From the NCBI GenBank assembly GCA_016748015.1, contig JAAOMT010000502.1, positions 376,519 through 440,518 of the forward strand: a stretch of DNA of 64,000 bases, in the 5' to 3' direction. Below the pieces are notes generated by a model, which searched no databases, was not told the origin of the DNA, and saw nothing but the letters and a program-made list of their open reading frames with translations. This stretch comes from Geosiphon pyriformis (taxonomy: Eukaryota > Glomeromycota > Glomeromycetes > Archaeosporales > Geosiphonaceae). Position 1 is the stretch's first letter; the number at the start of each line of letters is the position of its first letter. The position numbers were made by a program, and so were the translations under genes. Positions 1-10,260 of this stretch are shown one piece after another.

Positions 1-768
1 AAGACAAATAGGACTTTTTTTTAGATCGTCTTCTAAACTCCCAAATACAAAAAGCGCATGACAATTTAATACAATGTAACTTTTTTTACATCAATGGAAG
101 TCTGAAAAGATTTATCTGTATGAAATCAAAAACTTGTATAACACTAAAACACAGGTTTCTTGTTTTCCATCTTATTTCTCCTAAATCCCTATACCATGAG
201 GAGCACTTGAATTTAAAGTTTATTATAGGTATGAATCTCCTTTAGGCATGAATCTCCTTTTAGCAAGATTTTAAACTAGAAAAATCCCCAAAAAGACGCT
301 AAATTTTCTTATTGATCTAAACTTTTTTGCAAAATGAGACGAAAAATTATGCACAGTGACGATTGGGAATTTTAATGATAGGATGAACAATACATCATTT
401 GATTGACAAGCCTTTACTTTAATATCCACGTTACGATGACAACAATAAACTGACCACGCTAGATCAAGTCAGATTTATAGGAGCAACATCAATTTCTTTA
501 GCGAACGCCTTGTGAGCATTATCATTATGATGATAATTTTTTTTGAATGAGGTACAATTGACGTATAGAGGAATTTGAACCCTTGAAGAAAAACATTACA
601 TTTATTTTTCATCATGAAAAAAAAAAACTTATAAAACCCCTCATTTAAATATTTCTCCAAACATGAACATACACAGCATTCAGGTTACTTTAATATTTGG
701 CATTTTTCCCCAGACTATATTTAAAGAAAGTTAAAAAAAAAATCTATTTTCAAAAAAAATTTTTATAA
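1..768. other. Intergenic, upstream of BTB-TLDc gene
   Basis: AT-rich with no convincing coding sequence on either strand. A short near-perfect tandem duplication (units of about 17 bases around ATGAATCTCCTTT) lies near 227-262. It may include the 5' UTR and promoter of the gene starting at 769, but no clear TATA box stands out. Confidence 0.5.
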
Positions 769-2300
769 ATGTCAATTTCAATTTTAAAACGATTTTCCAG
801 TGATATTAGCCTTATTCTAAAATTCAAAAAAGATTTTGATGTAATCATACAAGTGGGTGAATCACCAGATGAGGTTCGTACTTTTCATGCGCATTCATTT
901 ATCCTGCGCGCTAGATCTGCCTATTTCAATGTTGCCTTGTCGACTTGTTGGGCGGATAAGAAAGGCGATGTGTATTTTTTCAAGAAACCAAATATTTCTG
1001 CACGTGTCTTTGAGCTATTGTTAGGGTGATTATTTTTATATTTGTAAACAAAATCTTTTCTTCATTTCTTCAACATGTTTTAATCTTCAGTTTAACGGCT
1101 TTATCAATTAGATATATTTATACGGGAACAATTAAATTTACTAAACTCAAAGCCAAAGACCTCCTTGGTCTCTTAATCGCAGCTGACGAATTAATATTGG
1201 AAGAATTAATAGATAAAATTCAAAACTACCTTATAAATAACAAACCAACGCTAATTGATGAATACTTGATCGAAATCTTGAACAAAGTTATTTCACGTCC
1301 GACCTGCCAAAAATTACTGGATCACTGTCACGATGAGATAATTTGTCGCAATCCAAACACGCTATTTAAATCGAATTGTTTCTCAAAATTAGAGGAATGT
1401 ACCTTACAAACGATTCTTGAATTCGACGATTTGCCAATGAAAGAAATTGAGATCTGGGATCAGCTCTTAAATTGGGCCAAATTGCAAAATTCAAGTACGG
1501 ATAAGAAACCCGTAGAAGAGTTCACAACAATGGATTTTATTTCGGTTCAAAAGACACTTGAAAATCTTATACCATTTATAAGATTTTTTCAAATTAGCTT
1601 TGACGATTTCAACGAGAAAATTCTTCCATTTAATAAGTGCCTGTCACAGAAATTATTTTATGAAATTTTGAGTTTTCATATCGAAGGAAAGCCACCAAGC
1701 TCTTTCAAGATTCAACCTTCAAGGATTCCGGCAATCAAAATTAACTCAAAATTGCTCAAACCCAAACACGCAGCTTTACTGGCAACTTGGATGAAAATTG
1801 ATTCTCCAACTCGTGAAACGAACCAATTTGAAGTACCATATTCATTTCGTCTTTTGTATCGAGCAAGTGAAGACGAAGTCTCACCTAAAGCTTTTCATGA
1901 ACGATGTGACAAATCAGGACCAACAATCGTTGTCCTAAAGATAAAAAATAGCGAGCAATTAATTGGTGGATTTAATCCGATTGTAAATGGATGGAGGCGA
2001 AGATGGTTTTCTTCTATTCGTGGCATGGAGACTGGATTCCTTTTTTCTTTACATCAAACAAAGATTTTAGAAAACACAAGAATTAGTAAAGTTCGAGAAA
2101 ATTTCGTACATCAAGGGATTCATGATCATTTCAACGATGGAATTTGTTTCGGCTGTGGTCCCGATTTGTGGATTAATTTAAGGGATGAGAGAAGGGTCGC
2201 ACAAACGATCCAATCCACCTATGAATTTCCAGTGAGAGAGAGACGAGGGTTCTTTTATTGGGATGATTTGGAGGTCTTTGAGATTATGAAAAAACGTTAG
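769..2300 (+). CDS. BTB-BACK-TLDc domain protein
   Basis: Two exons, 769-1025 and 1112-2300, give 481 residues. The 86-base GT-AG intron joins LLLG to YIYTGTIKF, restoring the canonical end of a BTB fold (VFELLLGYIYTG), which is strong support for the splice. Domain order: BTB/POZ about residues 10-115 (FHAHSFILRARSAYF), BACK about 125-235, and TLDc about 295-478, ending in the typical GPDLWINL and FYWDDLEVFEI stretches. BTB domains dimerise and can bind cullin-3; TLDc domains are linked to oxidative-stress responses and V-ATPase binding. These are family properties and the cellular role of this copy is unknown. BTB-TLDc genes form a large family in Rhizophagus. The 3' part of this gene is copied at 62537-62834. 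A Tc1-type element sits about 1 kb downstream. Confidence 0.93.
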
Positions 2301-3497
2301 CATTAGAAAAATATTTAAGACCTTCATATAAATATATATCATCTATTGATAAATCATCATTTTAGTTATATGTAAATTAGTAGATATCTTAACATTTTAT
2401 AGTTAAATTTATACGCAACGGAGATTCAATTTTTAAATATTAGTTTTCATTTTTAAATTCAAATTGGAAACTTGACATTATAAAATATTTAATTTTTTAG
2501 AAAAAAGTGTAAATCATTAAATTTTTTGGCTTGAAATAAAAAAAATTAATATAGTGTTTGTGTGAATTTTTAATTTTATCAATTCATAATACGAAAAAAT
2601 TAGATTGGTTGGATTTTTTTAGATTCAGCATATTCTTGGAAGAAAATAAAAGACCTAAATTAAAATTTCAAAAATACTTTCATAAAAAAGACTTTTTATA
2701 AAGCAAGATTTTAAAAGTAGTTGATTGAACATAGATTGAAATTGGGTTATTTTTCTTGATCATTGCAAACAAATCAAAAAATATAATATTTTTTGACATT
2801 TTTAAATAAAATAAAAAGTTTTTTTTTTAAAAATTATATCAATTTTTTAATTTCATTTGAAAAATGCAGATAAATTTTTTCAAAACTCTTGTTCAAAAAA
2901 TTATTATAAACAGCCTTCACCTAACATTAATTTAAAAGCTTTACTGTTTAAAGCTTTTTCATATCAGCTTTTTATTTGCCAAGCATGATTATGAACTTAT
3001 CTAATTTAATCTCAAATACAATCTAACGAGAATCAAAGATAAGTTTTTTGAAAGCTTGAAAGACTTTGTTTGAAGTTCCAAAATGATTTTTATTTGCCAA
3101 TATATAATAGAAAATAGGTAACCCTTAAAAAATTTTATAAAATAATAATAAGTTTAAAAAATAAGAAACCTTTGATTTTTAAAAAAATATATTTTAAAAA
3201 ATAAAAATTTATAATTTATTAACGTTTATACTTATTATTTATTAATATTAAAAATCATTTCTTCATTTTCTTTTAATATATATTTTTATTATTATTACAG
3301 TCCTCCCGAAAAGTAATGGAGGGGTATTTTTTTTATACATAATAATTTCTGTTTAAATTTTAATATTTAATAGATATATAAGTAAAGAATATATATGCAA
3401 AAAATTAATATTTAGTATGTCCTCCTTTTACACTAATACAATCTTGAATTCGATTTTGCATACTAGTAATACAGTTAAGAATGGCCTCATTAGACAG
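2007..3497 (+). repeat. Segmental direct repeat, copy A
   Basis: This stretch is repeated in the same orientation at 62537-64000. It covers the last third of the TLDc coding sequence, about 1 kb of AT-rich 3' flank and the left end of the Tc1/mariner element. The copies are highly similar, with scattered substitutions and small indels: copy B lacks about 20 bases near 2440 and has an extra T-rich insertion just inside the transposon end. Copy B runs off the window, so the true length exceeds 1.46 kb. Confidence 0.95.
2301..3297. other. AT-rich 3' flank of BTB-TLDc gene
   Basis: No gene seen. Long A/T runs. The block is shared with 62835-63789 as part of the segmental repeat. It ends at the TA dinucleotide (3296-3297) into which the Tc1/mariner element inserted. 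Confidence 0.6.
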
Positions 3498-4516
3498 ATT
3501 ATTCCATTCTTCTTCTACTATTGTAATAAAAATCGCTTGAGAGATATTTTTTTGTGTGCTATTATTGCTTTGACTTTTTTCTCAACATTTCGTTTAAGAA
3601 TAGCCCAAATATTCTCAATTGGATTGAGATCTGGACTATATGATGGCCAAAACAAAACGCGATTTGGCAGTTGCATCTCAAGATCTGCGCGAACATCTTT
3701 TGAAGTATGCTTTGGATCGTTATCATGCTGGAAAATTCAACGTTGTCGTCCATATATGCTAGTTGCATTGTAATATAAATTCCCATTGAGAATTTTACGA
3801 TAAAGATGTCGGTCCATATTTTCTGTAAAGATGCACATTCCAACTTTTCCATATGCACAAATTGCTCCCCACATATGAAGTTTAAATGGATGTTTTAACA
3901 TTGGTGCAATAGGTTTACCCGAATGAGACCAAGCCAAGCAAGTATTTCGAAAAATTTGTAAAGTTGTTTCATCTGAAAATACTACTTTGCGCCAATTATA
4001 ATTAGAATGTTCTTGAGCCTATACTAATCGGTTTTGTTTGGGAGTAGAGGTACACGTCTTGGTAAAACAGCTGTATAAACAAGCCTAGAAAGTTCACTTA
4101 TTTCAATCTCAGGATATGTTTTTGCAAGTTGTGCCTTGATTTCAATTGCTGTAGTAAAGTGATTTAGATTTACGATTTTTCCAATCTGGCGATGCATTTT
4201 TGGTAAAGTTTTTCGTGGACGACCTGAACGATGAATTGCTCGAATTTGACCATTTTTACGAAGTTGTCCTATATATCGTTCACAAGAGCGAAGAGGAACA
4301 TTAGTTTTTCGAGATATTTCGGTTGGACTTCGATAACCTTGTTGCCAAAATCTCTTAACGACTTCACTATTGAATTTTACAGGATTATATTTCATTACAA
4401 GAAATAAATCACGTAATAGATCAAAATAATTTTGTTTAAATAATAAAAATAGTTAGCATGGAATGTATGCGCGTCCAAATTATTACCCAAAAAAATTACC
4501 CCGCCCGGGTGTACTG
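3298..4516 (-). mobile_element. Tc1/mariner-type DNA transposon
   Basis: About 1.22 kb element flanked by TA on both sides (3296-3297 and 4517-4518), as expected for Tc1/mariner target duplication. The ends form imperfect terminal inverted repeats: the left starts CAGTCCTCCCG and has GGGGTATTTTTT further in; the reverse complement of the right starts CAGTACACCCG and has GGGGTAATTTTTT further in. It carries one transposase gene on the minus strand, now disabled. The element lies between the BTB-TLDc gene and the HMG-box gene; its right end is only about 250 bases from the HMG start codon. A second copy of its left end is at 63790-64000. Confidence 0.92.
3405..4395 (-). pseudogene. Broken Tc1/mariner transposase
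   Basis: Starts at the ATG at 4395 with a helix-turn-helix N-terminus (SPTEISRKTNV, then GRPRKT) and ends with GGHTKY and TAA at 3405. Catalytic-type DDE landmarks remain readable: FSDETT, DNDPKHTS and SPDLNPIENIW. The reading is broken by a frameshift/deletion around 4024-4100 and by two in-frame stops that appear to replace Trp: TAG before AQEHSNYNW and TGA after YGRQR. Both can arise from TGG by one G-to-A change. The product would be non-functional, so any mobility would have to be supplied in trans. Confidence 0.9.
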
Positions 4517-4666
4517 TAAATCAGTAACTAGAACAATAAAATATTCATGTTGATCATTTGTACTCCTGTTAACTTTCACATGATGTAATGCAGTATGCTA
4601 CTTAAAAAACCCAATCAACGTTTAGCCTCAAAAATGCATGTCGATTTTGGGTATTAAGAGAGGTAT

Positions 4667-4674
4667 TATAAATA
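4667..4674 (+). promoter_or_regulatory. Candidate TATA box of HMG-box gene
   Basis: TATAAATA lies about 93 bases upstream of the ATG at 4767 and about 150 bases downstream of the Tc1 element. Spacing fits a core promoter with a short 5' UTR. No transcript evidence. Confidence 0.45.
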
Positions 4675-4766
4675 GAGAAACCTTGAACACGTAAATTTTG
4701 CTCATTAGATCGCTTGAATCGAAATAATTATATTTACTAAAAGAACCTTTGAATAATAATAAAAAT

Positions 4767-5456
4767 ATGTTACCTCAAAATGATTCTCTTCAAGCCACTT
4801 CAGACACAATAAATGGGCTAATACAAATTCCATTTAAACCAACCTATCCACCTCTTCTTACTATCAATGACCTAATTCCACGAGTTACACGCAAGGGAAG
4901 AACCCCAACTAAGCCCCCAAATGCTTTTATCATTTATCGAAAAAACTACACGTCTGAGATTAAAGACAAAAAGATTTCAATTGACATGTCACAAGTTTCA
5001 TCAATTGTTGGTCAATTATGGAAGGAAGAAGCAGAATCCGTTAAGGATACATACAAAAAACTCGCTAGAGATGCAAAAGATATTTTTAATAAAAGATTTA
5101 ATTCAAACTATACTTCACTTGAAAACCCTCCTTTTGAACCTTTTAATCAGTTGGATACTCAAAATTCTGAAGACATTATGAACCCACTTCTTGACGAAAT
5201 GATTGTGACAGATCATACACCAGGAATCTTTACGCTAAATAATCAACCACTTTTACCATTGAACCAAAATCAATTCTTCACATCTATTCCTAATTCGAAT
5301 TTAACAGCTCAGAGGATTAACAGTCAAGGCCAAACAGAAAATCTTAGTGGAATTAACTCACTTTTATCTTTCATCATGCAATTGAAAGAAGAAAATGAAA
5401 AACTCAAGAAAGAGAATGAAACATTAAAGGAACTTCTTCAAACTAGGTTGGGATAG
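4767..5456 (+). CDS. MATA-type HMG-box transcription factor
   Basis: Single-exon gene of 229 residues. I place the start at the ATG at 4767 (MLPQND); the frame is open a little further upstream but without another ATG. The HMG box spans about residues 38-110, with the signature TPTKPPNAFIIYRK, the middle helix SSIVGQLWKEE, and the third helix YKKLARDAKDIFNKRF. This layout matches the MATA_HMG subgroup that binds DNA in fungal mating-type and sexual-development regulators. The C-terminus (about 198-228) is a Leu-rich coiled coil, LKEENEKLKKENETLKEL, suggesting dimerisation. MATA_HMG genes are strongly expanded in Rhizophagus, so membership does not prove a mating role. A Tc1 remnant lies in its upstream region. 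Confidence 0.92.
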   Translation: MLPQNDSLQATSDTINGLIQIPFKPTYPPLLTINDLIPRVTRKGRTPTKPPNAFIIYRKNYTSEIKDKKISIDMSQVSSIVGQLWKEEAESVKDTYKKLARDAKDIFNKRFNSNYTSLENPPFEPFNQLDTQNSEDIMNPLLDEMIVTDHTPGIFTLNNQPLLPLNQNQFFTSIPNSNLTAQRINSQGQTENLSGINSLLSFIMQLKEENEKLKKENETLKELLQTRLG

Positions 5457-6794
5457 CTATTAAACACCTCGTTTTTTGAATAAGCATAGGGCATAAAGGT
5501 TTTACTATTTAAGCATATCAAGGATTTTGTTTTCATCTTTCATACAATAGTTTTTTAAGAATCTTGGATTTTTTTAAATATCTTATGGTGTTTTCTTTAA
5601 AAGAAATTCACTTTCAATATTCTATAATTTAGAAGGAGACTATTTTCCGCAGTGTAATTTAGTGTTAAAAAAGGAAAAGATCATATAAGTTATATTTTCA
5701 AATAATTATGTTTGAGAAAATTCATTTTCATCATTTTAAAATTCTCATTCAATTAAAGGGAGACTGTGATATCACACAAAAAATTGGATAATAATTTTCA
5801 TTGAAAGCAGGTTTTTCATATTTTTAAAAGACAATAAATTTTGAAGTTTGAAAAGCTAAGCAATAATTAATTTAAATTAAATTTAATTTCATTCAAAAAA
5901 ACTGCTCAAAAAGAAACTGAAGAACACGAAAAAAAGGACATATTTACAAAAACTCTACACCTCTCTAATCCCAGTTTTCACACGACAAAGAAAGTAATTA
6001 AATAAATAAGCAACCTTAGCCATACAATCACTTAAAATTAAAGACTTTAATATTGTTATTTTTTCAATCTAAGATACTATTAAAATATATTGGACTATGT
6101 TTTGAAGTAAATTGATTTTTTCATCTTTATTTTACTAAAATGTTAATATGAAATTAGATTTATTTGTTGACATATTTTGAAATCATAAAAAGCAATCAAT
6201 AATTTTAAATCAGCAAAAATATTATTCGAATTTTTATATAAATAGAAACAAATAATTTGAATTAATTAGCCGAATTTAAATTTGCTGTATTTTTTGTATA
6301 GAAAATAATAATATGCTTAATTATTTTAATTTCAATAATAGTATTTTGATTTGAATTTAAGTGTTCATTCTGATTTATAATAAAATCGGAAAATTAATAT
6401 ACATTTAAATTAATTTCATTATTTTCATTTTATGATTGAAATTTTGAATCTTCAATTGTTTTTTTGATCAATTTTAAAAGCATTTTTTTATTATAAAATA
6501 TTAAAAATAATATTTTAGGTTTGAACCAAAATTTTTAAATTGATAAAATTTAAATGATTAATTTTCTAAAACCTTACTTTAATTAGTTTGAAACTCTTAA
6601 AGAATTAATTAATTTTTTAATTTTCAGTCCATAGAGTATACCCATTTTATCTCCCATTTCGGGCAATTTTACATTTCCAACGCTCCGAGGCTCTTTATGC
6701 TACTACAAGTCATAGATTTTATACTCTTGGCCTTCGCAATCAGACATTTTTTCACGTGATTTTCTCACCTTACAATTTGTTATGTATAACAACA

Positions 6795-6828
<34 letters not shown>

Positions 6829-8227
6829 GTTGTTGTTATTTGTGCTTAATATTTTGAAATAGTCTAAACTAAAAATTAAAAAGGATTAAAAATAATACCA
6901 ATTTCTTATGTAGATATTAAAAATCTAAATATTGCTAATTTACTATAAAAAAGTTAAATTTTACTGGGTTTAAAAAACCAAATGATAATTGATTAAAGGT
7001 AGTAACGAACCAGCCCAATAGGGTGGGAAGGTCGGCTGTTTGCCTTATTAATCTACACAATTTATATTTGTGGATCTTCTGGATCAATTTCTAGAATTTC
7101 ATTTACTTTTAGGATTGCCGTCACAATCGGAATCTTTTTAACATGTAAATGTATTTGAAACAAGATCTATTGATACATAACCCATTTACTTATTAGATCT
7201 TGAATACGATGCATGACCTCACTTTAATTTTTAGTGAAAAGTATCTGCCGATCTTTCATTACTATTGGTTGGCTTGCTCTACTCGACAAAGTACACGATA
7301 TCAACTGTATCTTTTTCGACCAATTTTCTTCTTTATAAAAAAAGATATCATATAGGATTTGCCTCCACCTATCCCTAATATGACCGCAGCATCCGTATTG
7401 ATCATAAAATTAATTTTTATTAACTTTAAAATTCTATGTAAAAAGTTAAAAAGTTCGCATCAGGATTTTTAAATAAAGTGGTCAAATGGAAGAGATTTAC
7501 AATTTTGAAGCTTATTCATAATGTAACCATGTGTCACCACCACTATTTTATTAGATCGAATTACAGTGCATCACATATTAAATGAAGATCGACTAGTTTT
7601 AGGCATTTGTATAATGTCAATTTTACACATTTGGTTTCATTATGTGAGGGGGTTCTTAAACATTTGAAACTCATACCGTTTCCTTTTTATCGAGAAAGAT
7701 ACCTAACAAGCCAAATAATCAACAATGAACTTGTGTCAATTAGCCGTAATTCCTAACAAAAGATTTAGAGCTTCAAATTTAAAGCTGTCCTTGAAAGAAT
7801 GAGAACCCAGTCTTTTTTACATAACAATAAATGATATCAACATTCACTAGAAAAGTTAAGTTGAACAAGGATAATGAGCTTCTTTCCCATTTGGGCTAGA
7901 GCAAAGTTTAATGAGACTTCAGTCTAGCAGGTGATATCAAAATATTTACTTCTTTTATACGAATTGTATGAATTTAGGGTTACACTCAGTTCTTTAAAGG
8001 AAATTTAACTTAAACCTTAAAAAATTGCGTAACCTCCTACTAGATTATCAACTGGATCGAAAGTACGATGAACAGTATTTAATAATTGGGTTGCTATTCC
8101 TTTTTTTCTTACCTTACTTTAGCAGCCTTTGCATTTTCGTGATATATACTTTTCGTTCTTCCAGCTCCCCAAAAAAATACTTATTTTCTTTTTAAACTGA
8201 GAAAAAACTAATAGTCACACGTTTATC
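5457..8227. other. Intergenic, AT-rich
   Basis: No supported gene. From about 6640 to 8200 composition is less extreme than the surrounding DNA and short open stretches occur, possibly decayed coding sequence, but nothing recognisable. Contains the microsatellite at 6790-6837. Confidence 0.45.
6790..6837. repeat. ATT microsatellite with inverted AAC/GTT flanks
   Basis: A run of about ten TTA/ATT units is preceded by AACAACAAT and followed by ATTGTTGTTGTT, so the flanks are reverse complements and the tract can fold into a hairpin. Probably length-variable between strains. Confidence 0.8.
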
Positions 8228-8779
8228 ATGACTCTCGATACGTTGTTGAGTTACTCTGGTGGGGTATTTGGTCTGATTATCGTGGGTATTTTAATATTTT
8301 AAGTGGATTGCTATATGTATCTGTTTCTCGTTAATATGGAGTTTTAGAGAGTTTTCTCGACCTTTATAGAGACATTGCATATTATAAACTTTTATCGTTC
8401 TAACAAAACGAGACGAAATTTTATTAATTAAATACACCTTAAATTTATTTTTTCAATAGCTTGTTCTCGACATTGTAGCTATTCTTGAAGTGCTTCAAAG
8501 TAATCGTACCCCTGGGGGTAAAGTCGGTTGGTCTTTATTAATCTTCGTATTCCCAGTGGTGGGTCTTATCGCTTATTTGTAAGTATTGTAAATTAGATAT
8601 CTAATTGAATTGTAGAGAGACTAGGGGAAAATCTAAAATTGCTATTGAATAAAGATGAAAAAGAAAAAGATAACGAAACTTTGAATGAAATACTAAAAAG
8701 ATATTATTCTTTTAAATATATTTTTCATAGCTTCCTCTCCGGTCGCACCAGTCACGGACGTTATGAACTTGTGCCATAA
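8228..8779 (+). CDS. Small PLDc_N-type two-helix membrane protein
   Basis: Three short exons, 8228-8281, 8460-8578 and 8731-8779, encode 73 residues. Donors are GTGGGT and GTAAGT; acceptors are AATAG and CATAG, and phase is kept throughout. The protein reads MTLDTLLSYSGGVFGL, then ILVLDIVAILEVLQSNR, then GWSLLIFVFPVVGLIAYFFLSGR: two hydrophobic helices with the P-[VL]-[VL]-G-L-I-x-Y-[FY] ending of the PLDc_N domain. That domain is the N-terminal anchor of bacterial cardiolipin synthases but also occurs alone in small membrane proteins. There is no phospholipase HKD motif, so no enzymatic role should be assumed. Small size and three exons make it easy to miss. Confidence 0.82.
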
Positions 8780-9348
8780 AATATGAACGTTAGTTTGTGG
8801 GTAGATGAAAGTTAGTAATTGGATTTCTTTGAGAAATGTTGAAAATATAAAAAAGTATCTTATAATCAAATCTGATTTGTATTATTCATTTTGGCTAATG
8901 TAAATTTGCGTCATCTGTCAAGGTTTCGTAGTTGATATTCAAATAATGTTGGCTTATTACGAAATAAATATCCTTTATTGATAACCCAAATAAACCTTTT
9001 TAATTGGCGCATTTTAAATTTGATGTGATTCACTATTACTTGAACTTGTGATTTAAAAAAAAGAAATGCTCAAAGGTTTATTCAGTTCAATTTTTTATCA
9101 AGGGTTGTGCATCTATTATCCCTAAAACAGTTATTTTCTTTGGTATGTCTCATTTTTTTTTCCTGACGCCATAACCTTGCCTTATTAATTGCATCACAAC
9201 AAAAATCATATTACAACAAATTCTTTTAATTGGCCTTTTGTATAGCTTGCCTTAATTTACGTAAACTTCTCAGAAAGATTTATTACATGATTTACTTTAA
9301 ACATGTTTCAATAAATTCTCGCGTCCTAAGCTTTGCTCAAACTAAATA
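8780..9348. other. Intergenic
   Basis: About 570 bases between two genes on the same strand. It should contain the 3' UTR of the PLDc_N gene and the promoter of the next. No other feature seen. Confidence 0.4.
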
Positions 9349-10014
9349 ATGCCATTTATGATGCGACGATTTTTTAGAATTAATAACTCTTTATCAAATT
9401 CGTCGCCACCATACCTACCTAGTTACTCTGCAAAAAAGATTTGGCAAATTAAAGCAGTATCCGCTTTGGTAACAAAGATACGTGGTAGTACTGAAAGTTC
9501 AAGCATGTTGAAATATAGAATGTTGATGTTGCTTATTGAGAAACCATCAAATGTATGTTTTGAATTTTTCTTAATTCATGCGTAATATTTGCCTTTTTTG
9601 AACTTTGAAATAATATATTTCTTTTTAAATTATTTTTGAAAGATTTTGGCAATAGATCCAGGTAAATTTGTCTGTCGAACTGTTAAATATAAATCCTTCC
9701 TATACTAAGAAGCCTAGTATGATTTCACATTTAATTCGAGAGAATTTTCAGCAACCGTGACATTTCTGAGCGGTGTAATTTATTTTATCGTGATTAAAAG
9801 AACCAAAATCGATAAAAATTCCAACCAAAACGGAACGAAATCTCTTACTGGTCAAAATTACCGTTCCGAAGTGCCTCTCATTAAACGCGTCAGAGTGAAA
9901 AAATCTAGGCTTCGGTCATCTACAGCTAGATCAACTTTAAAATTTATTGCGGCAATCACTGCGCTTGTATTTGTCGTTGATTTTTTATTTATTAGGAAGA
10001 AATCTCAAGTTTAG
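9349..10014 (+). CDS. Predicted membrane protein, unrecognised
   Basis: Model of three exons: 9349-9552, a 19-base exon 9643-9661, and 9752-10014, giving 161 residues. Splice sites are AAT/GTATGT, AAAG/ATT, CCAG/GTAAAT and TTTTCAG/CA, and the junctions read EKPSN-ILAIDP-ATVTFLSGV in one frame. The N-terminus is basic and Ser-rich (MRRFFRINNSLSNSS), compatible with a mitochondrial presequence. Two hydrophobic segments follow, FLSGVIYFIVI and LKFIAAITALVFVVDFLFI, separated by a strongly basic loop (RVRVKKSRLRSS). I do not recognise the family. The frame stays open past the TAG at 10012 and a TAA at 10018 into a well-formed 79-residue reading (10021-10260), so this may be a truncated or read-through version of a longer gene. 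Confidence 0.55.
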
Positions 10015-10020
10015 AATTAA

Positions 10021-10260
10021 CCTTTAAAGAGAAAAGAGCCATACACTGGATTTATTAATGAAGTAGCAAATCATATAGTTTCGATGGGAGCTGACGATCG
10101 GTTAAATCTTCGAGATTTGAAATATAGTATGAATAAATACATTCTATTTGAGCCAAACCCGTCTCAATGTGAATCTCTGAATTGGGTTGAAACTCTGCGT
10201 AATAGAATGTACTTTATTAGTGACAAAAGAGGTCGAGAGGTCGCAAGGATACAGAATTAA
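10021..10260 (+). pseudogene. In-frame extension beyond two stops
   Basis: In the same frame as the gene ending at 10014, separated from it only by TAG, AAT and TAA. The 79 residues are not low-complexity and look protein-like (FINEVANHIVSMGADDRLNL, then SLNWVETLRNRMYFISDKRG), with balanced composition unlike the surrounding AT-rich DNA. Either the upstream gene has acquired two stops, or an intron or recoding joins the parts; a normal intron is unlikely because only about 20 bases separate them. Function unknown. Confidence 0.5.

Noticed and set aside
475-660. Minus-strand 61-codon open stretch
   Set aside because: Phe/Lys/Ile-rich low complexity, AT-driven, no good start, no neighbours.
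3417-3773. Plus-strand 118-codon open stretch
   Set aside because: Antisense shadow of the Tc1 transposase C-terminal half.
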